A stretch of DNA of 58,885 nt, taken from Betaproteobacteria bacterium (GTDB lineage: Bacteria > Pseudomonadota > Gammaproteobacteria > Burkholderiales > Rhodocyclaceae). Shown piece after piece: positions 1 to 7,574 of the stretch (the stretch's first letter is position 1; each line of letters starts with the position of its first letter). A program made the translations under genes and the position numbers. The notes beneath the pieces were generated by a model. That model worked only from the letters and a program-made list of their open reading frames with translations, had not been told where the DNA came from and made no database searches. The stretch covers positions 1 to 58,885 of the forward strand of contig JACRAR010000016.1 in NCBI GenBank assembly GCA_016234745.1, read 5' to 3'.

Positions 1-201
1 ACCCAGTTGCAGTTGGAGGGACCGCGCCAGGTGCGGCTGCGCGCTCCGCTGCCTTTCGATCGCTGGCTGGAATGGGTGGCGCTGCTGCAGCGGGATACGC
101 GTTTGCGTCTGGTGCAGTGCCGGGTCGATGCCGCCGATGCTGCCAATCCCCCTGGTGTCGTCCGTATCGATGCCTTGTTCGCACTGCCTGAGCCAGGTTG
201 A
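1..201 (+). CDS. gspM: Type II secretion system protein M, C-terminal part
   Basis: Only the last 66 codons are inside the window; the reading frame is open from base 1 to the TGA at 199-201. The segment reads as a small alpha/beta domain (residues such as LPFDRWLEWVALLQ followed by VVRIDALFAL), which is the pattern of the periplasmic ferredoxin-like domain at the end of GspM. GspM is an inner-membrane assembly-platform protein that pairs with GspL and helps the secretion ATPase drive the pseudopilus. Assignment rests partly on the gspN gene 26 bases downstream, since the fragment alone is short. The start lies upstream of the window. Confidence 0.7.
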   Translation, partial: TQLQLEGPRQVRLRAPLPFDRWLEWVALLQRDTRLRLVQCRVDAADAANPPGVVRIDALFALPEPG

Positions 202-227
202 GTGCGGCTTTCCTGATCTGATTCGCG

Positions 228-995
228 ATGCGGTTGCGGCTCCTCGGTTTCACCCTGCTGATCCTGTTCTTTGCGCTTGCGGCCATCATTCTCTGGCCGG
301 CTTCGGCGCTGGTACCCTGGGTGGAAAGCGGCAGCAACGGCCATTGGCGCCTCTCCTCCACCGAAGGCACCGTCTGGAACGGCAGCGGCATGATTCTGTC
401 GCATTCCAGCGATGGATCGGCCTGGCAGATCGCCCAAAACGTCCGCTGGCAACTGCATCCGGGCCAGCTTTGGCGCGGTCGGCTGTTGATTGAAACCAGC
501 CTCGATCAGGGCAACGCCCTGATCACATTGACGACTGACGGCGTCACGCTCGAGCAGATCGATGCCGCCTTGCCCGCACCCATGCTGCTTGTATTGCTTC
601 CCGGCGCCCTCGGCCGCTATGGCTGGGCAGGAATGATCCATGCACGCACAAACGCATTCAACTGTGCCTGGCGAAGCCATTCCTGCTCAGGCGAAATCGA
701 ATTGCTCTGGAAAGACGCCGCAGTAGCGGAAGTGCCCGGCAGCAAACTCGGCGATTATCGTTTTCGGTTGGTTGGAGAAGGCCAGGCAATGCGCGTCGAC
801 CTATCCACCCTGAGCGGCCGACTGCAGATCAACGGCAGCGGCGAAATCGCTGCCAGCGGCCTGCGCTTCAAAGGTGAAGCGTCTGCCACAGGCCCCGACG
901 CCGCAGCGCTCGACGCCATGCTGCGAACCCTCGGCCGTTCCTCCGGCACCCCCGGCAAATATCTGATCGACTACCGCGAGGTCGCGACAAACTGA
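228..995 (+). CDS. gspN: Type II secretion system protein N
   Basis: A 255-residue protein with one hydrophobic segment at residues 4-27 and a periplasmic remainder rich in short beta strands, the usual architecture and size of GspN. GspN is an accessory inner-membrane component of the type II secretion machine and is normally the last or near-last gene of the gsp operon, which agrees with the gspM tail just before it and the change of function just after. Its role in secretion is less defined than that of the core subunits. The ATG at 228 is the first start in frame; no strong ribosome site is visible before it. Recognition is by context plus topology. Confidence 0.75.
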   Translation: MRLRLLGFTLLILFFALAAIILWPASALVPWVESGSNGHWRLSSTEGTVWNGSGMILSHSSDGSAWQIAQNVRWQLHPGQLWRGRLLIETSLDQGNALITLTTDGVTLEQIDAALPAPMLLVLLPGALGRYGWAGMIHARTNAFNCAWRSHSCSGEIELLWKDAAVAEVPGSKLGDYRFRLVGEGQAMRVDLSTLSGRLQINGSGEIAASGLRFKGEASATGPDAAALDAMLRTLGRSSGTPGKYLIDYREVATN

Positions 996-1028
996 TACGG
1001 CGCAGTTACAAAGAAGTGCCGAAATGGA

Positions 1029-1058
1029 TTGATCTTCATGCAATATATTGCCTATAAT
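1029..1058 (+). promoter_or_regulatory. Sigma-70-type promoter before the carboxyltransferase cluster
   Basis: A perfect -10 hexamer TATAAT (1053-1058) sits 18 bases after TTGATC (1029-1034), a four-of-six match to the -35 consensus. Transcription would begin near 1065, just ahead of the small reading frame at 1071 and the carboxyltransferase at 1187. Seen directly; activity is inferred. Confidence 0.5.
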
Positions 1059-1070
1059 GCATGATGTCGC

Positions 1071-1190
1071 ATGAAGCAAACTTCTCCGCTAATTTTTCCG
1101 CTTTGTCTGATGGCCTGTTTGGCGTTGCAAGCGGCTGTGATCGAGCAGCAAACCTCTATCCTTACACGCAAAGGGGGTAAGTCAGGATGA
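1071..1190 (+). CDS. Possible 39-residue hydrophobic leader or small membrane protein
   Basis: An ATG at 1071 opens a frame of 39 codons that ends in a TGA at 1188-1190, sharing bases with the ATG at 1187 of the carboxyltransferase. The product has a basic start (MKQTS), a hydrophobic stretch of about 18 residues (PLIFPLCLMACLALQAAV) and a basic tail. The overlap suggests translational coupling. No ribosome site precedes it, and the predicted transcript start lies only about six bases upstream, so translation might be near-leaderless. It could be a regulatory leader, a tiny membrane subunit, or chance. Oxaloacetate decarboxylases have a small membrane gamma subunit, but this is about half that length and no homology is visible. 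Confidence 0.3.
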   Translation: MKQTSPLIFPLCLMACLALQAAVIEQQTSILTRKGGKSG

Positions 1191-3214
1191 AACAGGAACA
1201 GCACGGCGTCTTGCAGGCCGGACTCTCGGACGACAAAACCGTCGCAGTCACCAACCCGGTAAAGATCCAGGATTTGACCTTCCGCGACGGGCACCAATCC
1301 TTGTTTGCCACACGCGGCCGGGTCGAGGATTTTCTGCCGATCGCCGAGGACATGGACAACGCGGGTTTCTACTCCATGGAAGTGTGGGGAGGGGCAACCT
1401 TCGACACCATGCACCGCTTCCTCGCCGAAGATCCCTGGGAAACGCTGCGCACCCTGAAAAAGCATATCCGCAAGACGCCCGTCTCGATGCTGTTGCGCGC
1501 ACAGAATCTGGTGGGGTATCGCAATTATCCCGATGACGTTGCGGAAACCTTCGTGCAGCGCTGCTGCGATAACGGCATGGACATTTTCCGGGTTTTCGAC
1601 GCCCTCAACGACTACCGCAATTTCGAGACCGTCGTCCGGATCATCAAGAAAAACGCCAAGCACTTCCAGGGATGCATGTGCTTCTCCCTGACCGAATCGC
1701 GCATGGGCGGTCCCGTGTACAACCTCGAGTACTATCTGAAAAAGGCTCGCGATCTGGAGAGCATGGGCGCCGACAGCATCTGCATCAAGGACATGGCCGG
1801 ACTCATCAATCCCTACGATGCCTACACCCTGGTCAAGGGGCTCAAGGCAACGGTCAAGCTGCCCATTCATTTGCACAGCCATTTCACTTCGGGTCAGGCC
1901 GACATGACCTTCCTCAAGGCCATTGAAGCCGGCATCGACATCGTCGACACCTGCCTCTCACCCTGGGCTTATCGCACGTCCCACCCCGGCCTGGAACCCT
2001 TGGTGGCGACCTTGCGCGGCACCAGCCGCGACACCGGCCTGGATCTCAAGCTGCTGGCGCGCTGCAGCGAATACATCGAAAAAATTTCGCCGAAATATCG
2101 CCACCTGCTCGATGACCGCCTCTCCATCATCGACATCAACGTCCTGCTGCACCAGACGCCAGGCGGCATGCTCTCCAATCTGGTCAACCAGTTGCGCGAA
2201 ATGGGCGCATCGGACAAGCTCGAGGAGGTCTTCCGCCAGCTTCCCATCGTGCGCCGCGAATTGGGCCAGGTCCCGCTGGTCACGCCGACCAGCCAGATCG
2301 TCGGCATTCAGACCGTCAACAACGTGCTGTTCGACACGCCCAATGAACGCTACAAGATGACCACCGCCCAGGTCAAGGACCTGTGCTACGGCCTCTACGG
2401 CAAAACGGCGATCCCGATCGATCCTGCGGTACAAAAGAAGGCCCTCAAGGGCTATCCGCGCGGAGAAACTCCAATCGACGTACGTCCCGCCGACGTACTC
2501 GAACCGGAGATGGACAAGGCCAAGAAAGACGTTGAAGGACTGGCCAAGGACATCGATGACGTGCTCATCTATGCGCTCTACCCGACCACCGGGAAACGCT
2601 TCCTTAAATGGAAATACGGCCTGGAAGAAATTCCCGCCGAAGCCAAGCCGCGCACCATGGAAGACGTTCAGCGCGAACAGGAAATGAGCAACAAGGCCAA
2701 GGCGGGCTTGCTCGTTGAAAAACAGGCTGAGACCGAGACTGCGCCGGCCAAGGGTCCCGGCACCTACTCCTTCAAGATCACCCTGGGTGGAAAGCAGATC
2801 GAACTCGGCATCGAACAGGTCGGTGGCGCGCCCTTGCTGGCAGCGCTGGCGGCCTCCACGCAAGCGACGCCAGCGCCAACGCTCGCGTCGATGCAGCCGC
2901 AGCGCACGCTGATGCCACCACCGCCTCCCCCGCCGCCCAAGCCCGCCTCCCAGGCGGCCGCGGAAAAGAAATCCAAGCCTGCCGCAGCAGCCTCCAGCAA
3001 CAATACCGCCGTTGAAGCACCCATGCCCGGCATGATCATCGGTTACGAGGTCAGCGAAGGCGACCGCGTCGAGGAAGGCGATGTCGTGCTGGTTCTGGAA
3101 GCGATGAAAATGGAAAACTCGATCACCGCACCGGTATCCGGAACGGTCACCAAGGTCAATTTCAAGGATGGCGACAGCGTCAAGAAGGGAGAAGTCCTCT
3201 GCCTCATCGGTTAA
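1187..3214 (+). CDS. oadA: Biotin-dependent pyruvate/oxaloacetate carboxyltransferase (OadA / 5S type with biotin domain)
   Basis: A 675-residue protein of the oxaloacetate decarboxylase alpha / pyruvate carboxylase subunit B family. Residues about 25-290 form the HMGL-like barrel: the signature LTFRDGHQS near the start, the lysine of CIKDMAGL (Lys201) that is carbamylated in relatives, and metal-binding His228 and His230. A conserved PYC/OADA region follows to about 500, then an Ala/Pro-rich linker with a run of eight prolines, then a biotinyl domain ending the protein with EAMKMEN (biotin Lys641). The family moves carboxyl groups between biotin and pyruvate/oxaloacetate. No OadB membrane subunit or biotin carboxylase is present here, so sodium-pump decarboxylase is unlikely locally; the neighbours suggest transcarboxylation. 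The gene symbol follows family usage. Start ATG has GGGGG about 13 bases upstream. Confidence 0.85.
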   Translation: MKQEQHGVLQAGLSDDKTVAVTNPVKIQDLTFRDGHQSLFATRGRVEDFLPIAEDMDNAGFYSMEVWGGATFDTMHRFLAEDPWETLRTLKKHIRKTPVSMLLRAQNLVGYRNYPDDVAETFVQRCCDNGMDIFRVFDALNDYRNFETVVRIIKKNAKHFQGCMCFSLTESRMGGPVYNLEYYLKKARDLESMGADSICIKDMAGLINPYDAYTLVKGLKATVKLPIHLHSHFTSGQADMTFLKAIEAGIDIVDTCLSPWAYRTSHPGLEPLVATLRGTSRDTGLDLKLLARCSEYIEKISPKYRHLLDDRLSIIDINVLLHQTPGGMLSNLVNQLREMGASDKLEEVFRQLPIVRRELGQVPLVTPTSQIVGIQTVNNVLFDTPNERYKMTTAQVKDLCYGLYGKTAIPIDPAVQKKALKGYPRGETPIDVRPADVLEPEMDKAKKDVEGLAKDIDDVLIYALYPTTGKRFLKWKYGLEEIPAEAKPRTMEDVQREQEMSNKAKAGLLVEKQAETETAPAKGPGTYSFKITLGGKQIELGIEQVGGAPLLAALAASTQATPAPTLASMQPQRTLMPPPPPPPPKPASQAAAEKKSKPAAAASSNNTAVEAPMPGMIIGYEVSEGDRVEEGDVVLVLEAMKMENSITAPVSGTVTKVNFKDGDSVKKGEVLCLIG

Positions 3215-3342
3215 CGCTTGATCTTATGCCATAGCCATGAATAACAAGGTGTCAGCGCTTGTTGAACACAGCCCTGCGATTGCTGAACATGCCGATTTGA
3301 GTCATCATGTCGGGCGTTGCTCACATCACAGGGAAGAAAATC

Positions 3343-3555
3343 ATGGCGGAAATTCTGGCACCGCTGACGGGAAAGATTGTTGATGTCCTCGTCTCGGTTG
3401 GTACGTCGATCACGGAAGACGACGAACTGATCGTGATCGAGGCTCTGAAAATGGAGAATCTGGTCTATGCGTCCGGCAACGGCACGGTCAAGGAAGTGCG
3501 CGTAAAGAAGGGCGACAGTGTCAAGGATGGCGACGTCCTGCTGGTGATCGCGTAA
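3343..3555 (+). CDS. Free biotin carboxyl carrier protein (1.3S/GcdC-like)
   Basis: A 70-residue protein that is essentially a lone biotinyl domain, with the attachment motif EALKMEN (Lys36) and the usual closing beta strands (KKGDSVKDGDVLLVIA). A longer frame begins at 3307, but GGGAAG just upstream of the ATG at 3343 and alignment with other carriers favour the shorter start. Such carriers shuttle CO2 between carboxyltransferase subunits, as in propionibacterial transcarboxylase (1.3S) or glutaconyl-CoA decarboxylase. It lies between the pyruvate-type carboxyltransferase and the acyl-CoA dehydrogenase, so two biotin carriers are available to the cluster. Confidence 0.85.
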   Translation: MAEILAPLTGKIVDVLVSVGTSITEDDELIVIEALKMENLVYASGNGTVKEVRVKKGDSVKDGDVLLVIA

Positions 3556-3588
3556 CCAAGCAATTTCAATGACAGAAGCGAGAAAAAC

Positions 3589-4749
3589 ATGAATTTTGGA
3601 CTAACCGAAGAACAGCAACTGATCCAGGATACGGCGCGGCGTTTCGCAGCCGAGGAAATTGCGCCGACCCTCGAAGAGGAAGAGCGCAAGCACGAATTTC
3701 GCCCTGACCGGGTCGCCAAGATGGGCAGCCTGGGATTTTTCTCCTGTGCCGTACCAGAGGAGTTTGGCGGCAGCGGCATGGGATTCATGGAGTCGGTGCT
3801 GATGGCCGAGCAGATCGCCAAGGTTTCCGCCTCCTGGCGCCTGCCTTTCAACATGCAGAATCTGGGGCCGTCACTGACGGTCAACAAGTTCGGCACCAAG
3901 GCGCAAAAGGAAAAATATATTCCCGGCTGGGTTGCCGGCACGCAGCTCGGCTTCTTCGCCATGACCGAATCGAATACCGGTTCGGACGTGTCCAGCATGA
4001 AGACCCATGCCATCGACAAGGGCGACCACTGGGAAATTCATGGCTCGAAAATGTGGATCTCCCAGGCGCATGTCGGTGACGCTGGTCTGCTTTACGCCTA
4101 CACCGACAAATCCCAGGGCAACAAGGGCATCACCGCCTTCATCATCGAGCCGAAAAAAATGCCGGGAGTCACTGCCCGGGCCATCGAAACCAAGCTCGGA
4201 CTCAAATGTGCTCCGACCGGCGAGTTCGCCTTTGACGGCATGAAAGTGCCCAAGGAGAATGTCCTCGGCAAACCGGGCGACGGCTTCCGCATCTGCATGT
4301 GGCAACTTAACCAGACCCGCATGGGTTGCGCCGCGGGAGCCCTCGGCGTTGCTGGCGGTGCGCTGGATCTGGCGATTCAGTATGCCAACGAGCGCACCCA
4401 GTTCGGCAAGCCAATTTCCCAGCACCAGATGGTCCAGGCACAGATCGCGGAAATGGTGGTGGAACATCATGCCGCGCAAATGCTGGTCTATCGCGCCGCC
4501 TGGCTCAAGGATCAGGGCAAGCCGAATCAATACGAAACCTCGGTCGCCAAATACGCCGCTTCGGAAGCGGCGGTGCATGCGGCCAACGAATGCATGAAAA
4601 TTTTCGGCTCTTACGGATTTTCCACCGAGTATCCGGCCGAGCGCTTCTACCGCGACGCCAAGTCCTTGCAGGTCGTGGAAGGCACTTCGAATATTCAGAA
4701 AGTCATCATCTCCGGCATGGCGCTGGGATTCACGCCCAACCGCGAATAG
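3589..4749 (+). CDS. Acyl-CoA dehydrogenase, possibly non-decarboxylating glutaryl-CoA dehydrogenase
   Basis: A 386-residue FAD enzyme with the whole acyl-CoA dehydrogenase fold: N-terminal helices, the middle beta domain (FFAMTESNTGSDVSS) and the C-terminal helices with catalytic Glu364 in VVEGTSNIQ. It desaturates an acyl-CoA and passes electrons to electron-transfer flavoprotein. Two details point to a dicarboxylyl-CoA substrate: Arg84 in SASWRL lines up with the arginine that holds the distal carboxylate in glutaryl-CoA dehydrogenases, and the residue before the catalytic Glu is Val, where decarboxylating glutaryl-CoA dehydrogenases have Tyr. With a glutaconyl-CoA carboxyltransferase next door, oxidation of glutaryl-CoA to glutaconyl-CoA without CO2 release is the best guess. 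A plain acyl-CoA dehydrogenase remains possible. Confidence 0.8.
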   Translation: MNFGLTEEQQLIQDTARRFAAEEIAPTLEEEERKHEFRPDRVAKMGSLGFFSCAVPEEFGGSGMGFMESVLMAEQIAKVSASWRLPFNMQNLGPSLTVNKFGTKAQKEKYIPGWVAGTQLGFFAMTESNTGSDVSSMKTHAIDKGDHWEIHGSKMWISQAHVGDAGLLYAYTDKSQGNKGITAFIIEPKKMPGVTARAIETKLGLKCAPTGEFAFDGMKVPKENVLGKPGDGFRICMWQLNQTRMGCAAGALGVAGGALDLAIQYANERTQFGKPISQHQMVQAQIAEMVVEHHAAQMLVYRAAWLKDQGKPNQYETSVAKYAASEAAVHAANECMKIFGSYGFSTEYPAERFYRDAKSLQVVEGTSNIQKVIISGMALGFTPNRE

Positions 4750-4771
4750 GAAACGGCACAGCTTGTATCGA

Positions 4772-4804
4772 GGGGGCCAGGGCAAACCAGCTCTGCCCCC
4801 TTTT
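4772..4804 (+). terminator. Rho-independent terminator after the acyl-CoA dehydrogenase
   Basis: The arms GGGGGCCAGGGC (4772-4783) and GCTCTGCCCCC (4790-4800) pair with one bulge and one G-U pair around a six-base loop and are followed by TTTT. It would end or attenuate transcripts before the mobile element and the downstream carboxyltransferase. Confidence 0.6.
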
Positions 4805-4809
4805 CCTTA

Positions 4810-5075
4810 GAACCTATCCGTGAATAATCCAGCCCTGCGCCGATACCGATTTGAGATGCAGCCCGCGAAGCAAGACGCGCGGCGGTGTCATCACCGTAAG
4901 CGGATTGCGCCAAAGGGATGCGCTCAAATCGGTACCGGCCCGAAGGGTTGCAGCGAATCCGCGCGTCTGCGGCGTTGCGAGCCTTGCGCAATGATGTACA
5001 TTGGGCTACGGCTCGCGCCTTGCAGCCATCGCGGATGCGCTGCAACGCAGGGCTGGATTATTCACGGATAGGTTC
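4810..5075. mobile_element. MITE-like element with 30-bp perfect terminal inverted repeats
   Basis: The first 30 bases (4810-4839, starting GAACCTATCCGTGAATAATC) are the exact reverse complement of the last 30 (5046-5075). The copy is flanked on both sides by TTA (4807-4809 and 5076-5078), consistent with a 3-bp target duplication. The 206 bases inside hold no convincing gene; short frames do not resemble a transposase. This is the structure of a miniature inverted-repeat element moved in trans. It sits between the acyl-CoA dehydrogenase and the carboxyltransferase, downstream of a terminator, and could bring a promoter or hairpin to the latter. No second copy is in the window. Confidence 0.75.
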
Positions 5076-5106
5076 TTAATTCTTATGACAGCAGAGGAAG
5101 ATAACC

Positions 5107-6840
5107 ATGAGACCTTATTTTGAAAAGATGCCCAGCTTCGGCAAAACCCTCAAGGAAAACCGCATTGCCCGCTCCAAGGAGAGTCGCGCCAAAATCGAAG
5201 CCATCGAGGCTGAGATTACCGCCCTGAAGAAGGCCAAGGAGAACGTCGGCATTCCCACGGCAAAAATCAACGAACGCGGATCATGGACAATTTGGCAGCG
5301 TCTCGAATACCTGGTCGATCCGGGCACCTGGCAGCCGCTGCACAGCCTCTACAACCCCGAAAACAACGAAGAAGGCACCACCAATGTGGTCGACGGCCTT
5401 GGAAAAATCTGCGGCCGCTGGGCGGTGATCATCGGCTTTGACAACAAGGTCCTCGCCGGAGCCTGGATTGCGGGTCAATCGGAAAACATCCTGATGGTGA
5501 CGAATCTGGCGAAACGCCTGAATATTCCGCTGGTATGGCTGGTCAATTGCAGCGGCGTCAAGTTGCCCGACCAGGAAAAGTTCTATGCCGGCCGCCGTGG
5601 CGGCGGCACTCCTTTCTATCGCCATGCCGAACTCGAACAGGCCGGTGTGCCGATCCTTGCCGGCATCTATGGTTCCAATCCGGCCGGTGGCGGCTATCAG
5701 GGCATTACCCCGACCATCCTGATCGCACACAAGGACGCCAACATTGCCGTAGGCGGCGCAGGCATCGTCTCAGGCATGTCGCCGCGCGGCGGCTTCGACA
5801 CCGAAGGACTGGAGCAACTGATCGCGGTTACCCGCGATATCAAGGAAAGGCCACCGGGACGAGTCGAGACACACTATTACGACACCGGCTTCTTCACCCA
5901 TGTGTGTGAAGAAGAGCAAGGCGTCCTGGACGGCATCAAGGCCTACATGCAGGCAATCCCGGCCTACGATCCGATGTTTTTCCGGGTCGCCGAACCTGCC
6001 GAGCCGGTCCTGCCCAGCGATGATCTCTACCACTTGCTGCCCGTCAATCAAAAAGAGACCTACGTCTTCGAAGACATCCTGGCACGCCTGGTCGATGGCA
6101 GCGAGCACATGGAGTTCCGTCCCGATTACGGACCGGAAATCTATACCGGACTGGTAAAAATCGACGGCATGCTGGTCGGCGTGATCGGCAACCGCCAGGG
6201 CCTGCTGCCCAAGGGCTATCCGGAATATGCCGATTATCCGGGCATCGGCGGCAAACTCTACCGCCAGGGCTTGATCAAGATGAGCGAGTTCGCCACGCAT
6301 TGCGGTCGCGATCGCGTGCCGGTGATCTGGCTGCAGGATACCACCGGCATCGATGTCGGCGATATTGCCGAAAAGGCCGAGTTGCTCGGCCTGGGCTCGA
6401 CCCTGATATACTCGATCCAGCAGGTCGATGTACCGATGATGCTGGTGGTACTCAGGAAGGGCAGCGCGGCGGCGCACTATGTCATGGGCGGTCCCAACGC
6501 CAATCGACATAATGCTTTCACCCTCGGCACCGCCGCCACTGAAATCTACGTGATGCATGGAGAAACCGCCGCTGTTGCGACTTATGCCCGGCGCGCAGTC
6601 AAGGACAAGGATTCCGGTCAGCCACTTCAGCCGATCGCTGACAAGATGAATGAAATGGCGAAAAAATACTATGACACTTCGCGCCCGGCGTATTGCGCCC
6701 AGCAAGGTTTCGTCGACGAGATCGTCGATCTCAAGGCTTTGCGCGGCTACTTGAAGGCTTTTGCCGGGAGCGTCTATCAGAACCCGAAATCCATCTGCCC
6801 GCGCCACCAGATGCTGCTCCCCAGAATCATCAAGGGCTAA
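5107..6840 (+). CDS. gcdA: Acyl-CoA carboxyltransferase, glutaconyl-CoA decarboxylase alpha type
   Basis: A 577-residue protein of the crotonase-fold carboxyltransferase family. The N half (about 60-310) and C half (about 320-560) are the two carboxyltransferase domains; glycine-rich oxyanion motifs are visible as GSNPAGGGYQG and GSAAAHYVMGGPNANRH. Length and the N-terminal extension match the GcdA subunit, which moves the carboxylate of glutaconyl-CoA to biotin and yields crotonyl-CoA. GcdA normally works with a membrane GcdB sodium pump, absent here; the nearby biotin carriers and pyruvate-type carboxyltransferase could accept the CO2 instead. Another CoA-ester substrate (methylmalonyl-, geranyl-like) cannot be excluded. 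AGAGGAAG precedes the ATG. Confidence 0.8.
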   Translation: MRPYFEKMPSFGKTLKENRIARSKESRAKIEAIEAEITALKKAKENVGIPTAKINERGSWTIWQRLEYLVDPGTWQPLHSLYNPENNEEGTTNVVDGLGKICGRWAVIIGFDNKVLAGAWIAGQSENILMVTNLAKRLNIPLVWLVNCSGVKLPDQEKFYAGRRGGGTPFYRHAELEQAGVPILAGIYGSNPAGGGYQGITPTILIAHKDANIAVGGAGIVSGMSPRGGFDTEGLEQLIAVTRDIKERPPGRVETHYYDTGFFTHVCEEEQGVLDGIKAYMQAIPAYDPMFFRVAEPAEPVLPSDDLYHLLPVNQKETYVFEDILARLVDGSEHMEFRPDYGPEIYTGLVKIDGMLVGVIGNRQGLLPKGYPEYADYPGIGGKLYRQGLIKMSEFATHCGRDRVPVIWLQDTTGIDVGDIAEKAELLGLGSTLIYSIQQVDVPMMLVVLRKGSAAAHYVMGGPNANRHNAFTLGTAATEIYVMHGETAAVATYARRAVKDKDSGQPLQPIADKMNEMAKKYYDTSRPAYCAQQGFVDEIVDLKALRGYLKAFAGSVYQNPKSICPRHQMLLPRIIKG

Positions 6841-6860
6841 GGCGGAAGGAAAGGCAAGCG

Positions 6861-7532
6861 TTGCTGTTCATTGTCGATTTCGATGGCACCCTTTCCGTCC
6901 GCGATACTGTGGACACGCTACTGGCCCGGTTTGCACCGCCGGAATGGGAAACCATCGAAGCGCAATGGCTCGCCGGTGAAATCAGCGCCGTCGAGTGCAT
7001 GCAGCGCCAGATCGGCCTGGTCAAAGTCGACCATGTCGCGCTGGAGAGTTTCTTTCGCGGCATCCAGCTCGACGCCAGCTTCCTGCCTTTCCATCAGCAT
7101 GTCAGCCAGTTCGCCAAGATCGCGATCGTCAGCGACGGGCTCGATCATGCCATCAACATTTCGACGCGTCACGCGGCTTTCCCGCAACTGCCGGTATTCG
7201 CCAATCATCTGAGTTTCGTCCCGGACGGCATCAGCCTCTCTTTCCCCTATTTGAGCAAAGAATGCACTGATGGCAACGGCGTCTGTAAATGCGCAGTGGC
7301 ACGTGACTTGGCACAGGATTGCGGCGGCCCGGTGGTGCTGATTGGCGACGGCAAATCCGATGCCTGTCTTGCCCGGAAAGCCGATGTGGTGTTTGCCAAG
7401 GGTTCTCTGGTCACCTATTGCGTCCAGCAAGGCATCGCCTACCAACCGTTCCAGAGCTTTGCCGACGTGCTGGCCAAGGTCAGGAAATGGCCCCAGGAAG
7501 GGCCGCTGCTCAGCCCCGCTCTGCTGGCCTGA
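6861..7532 (+). CDS. HAD-superfamily phosphatase, MtnX-like
   Basis: A 223-residue HAD phosphatase. Motif I is DFDGT at residues 6-10 (nucleophile plus general acid), motif II is the serine of IVSDGLDHAI, and motif IV is IGDGKSDACLARKADVVFAKG near the end. The CKC stretch and the closing region resemble MtnX, the enolase-phosphatase-like enzyme of methionine salvage, but no other salvage genes are near. The substrate is therefore open; in this operon it could act on a phosphorylated intermediate or do metabolite repair. The start chosen is TTG at 6861 because GGAAGGAAAGG lies just upstream and the frame before it overlaps the previous gene. Twenty bases separate it from the carboxyltransferase. 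Confidence 0.75.
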   Translation: MLFIVDFDGTLSVRDTVDTLLARFAPPEWETIEAQWLAGEISAVECMQRQIGLVKVDHVALESFFRGIQLDASFLPFHQHVSQFAKIAIVSDGLDHAINISTRHAAFPQLPVFANHLSFVPDGISLSFPYLSKECTDGNGVCKCAVARDLAQDCGGPVVLIGDGKSDACLARKADVVFAKGSLVTYCVQQGIAYQPFQSFADVLAKVRKWPQEGPLLSPALLA

Positions 7533-7574
7533 GCAGCATTCATAGCCGAATATCGAGAAAAGAGAACGCTTCGC

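Noticed and set aside
1958-2863. Minus-strand frame of 301 codons within the carboxyltransferase
   Set aside because: It lies antisense to conserved catalytic sequence and matches no family I recognise.
1187-3555. Sodium-pumping oxaloacetate decarboxylase operon
   Set aside because: The alpha subunit and carrier are present but no beta or gamma subunit follows, and acyl-CoA genes do instead.
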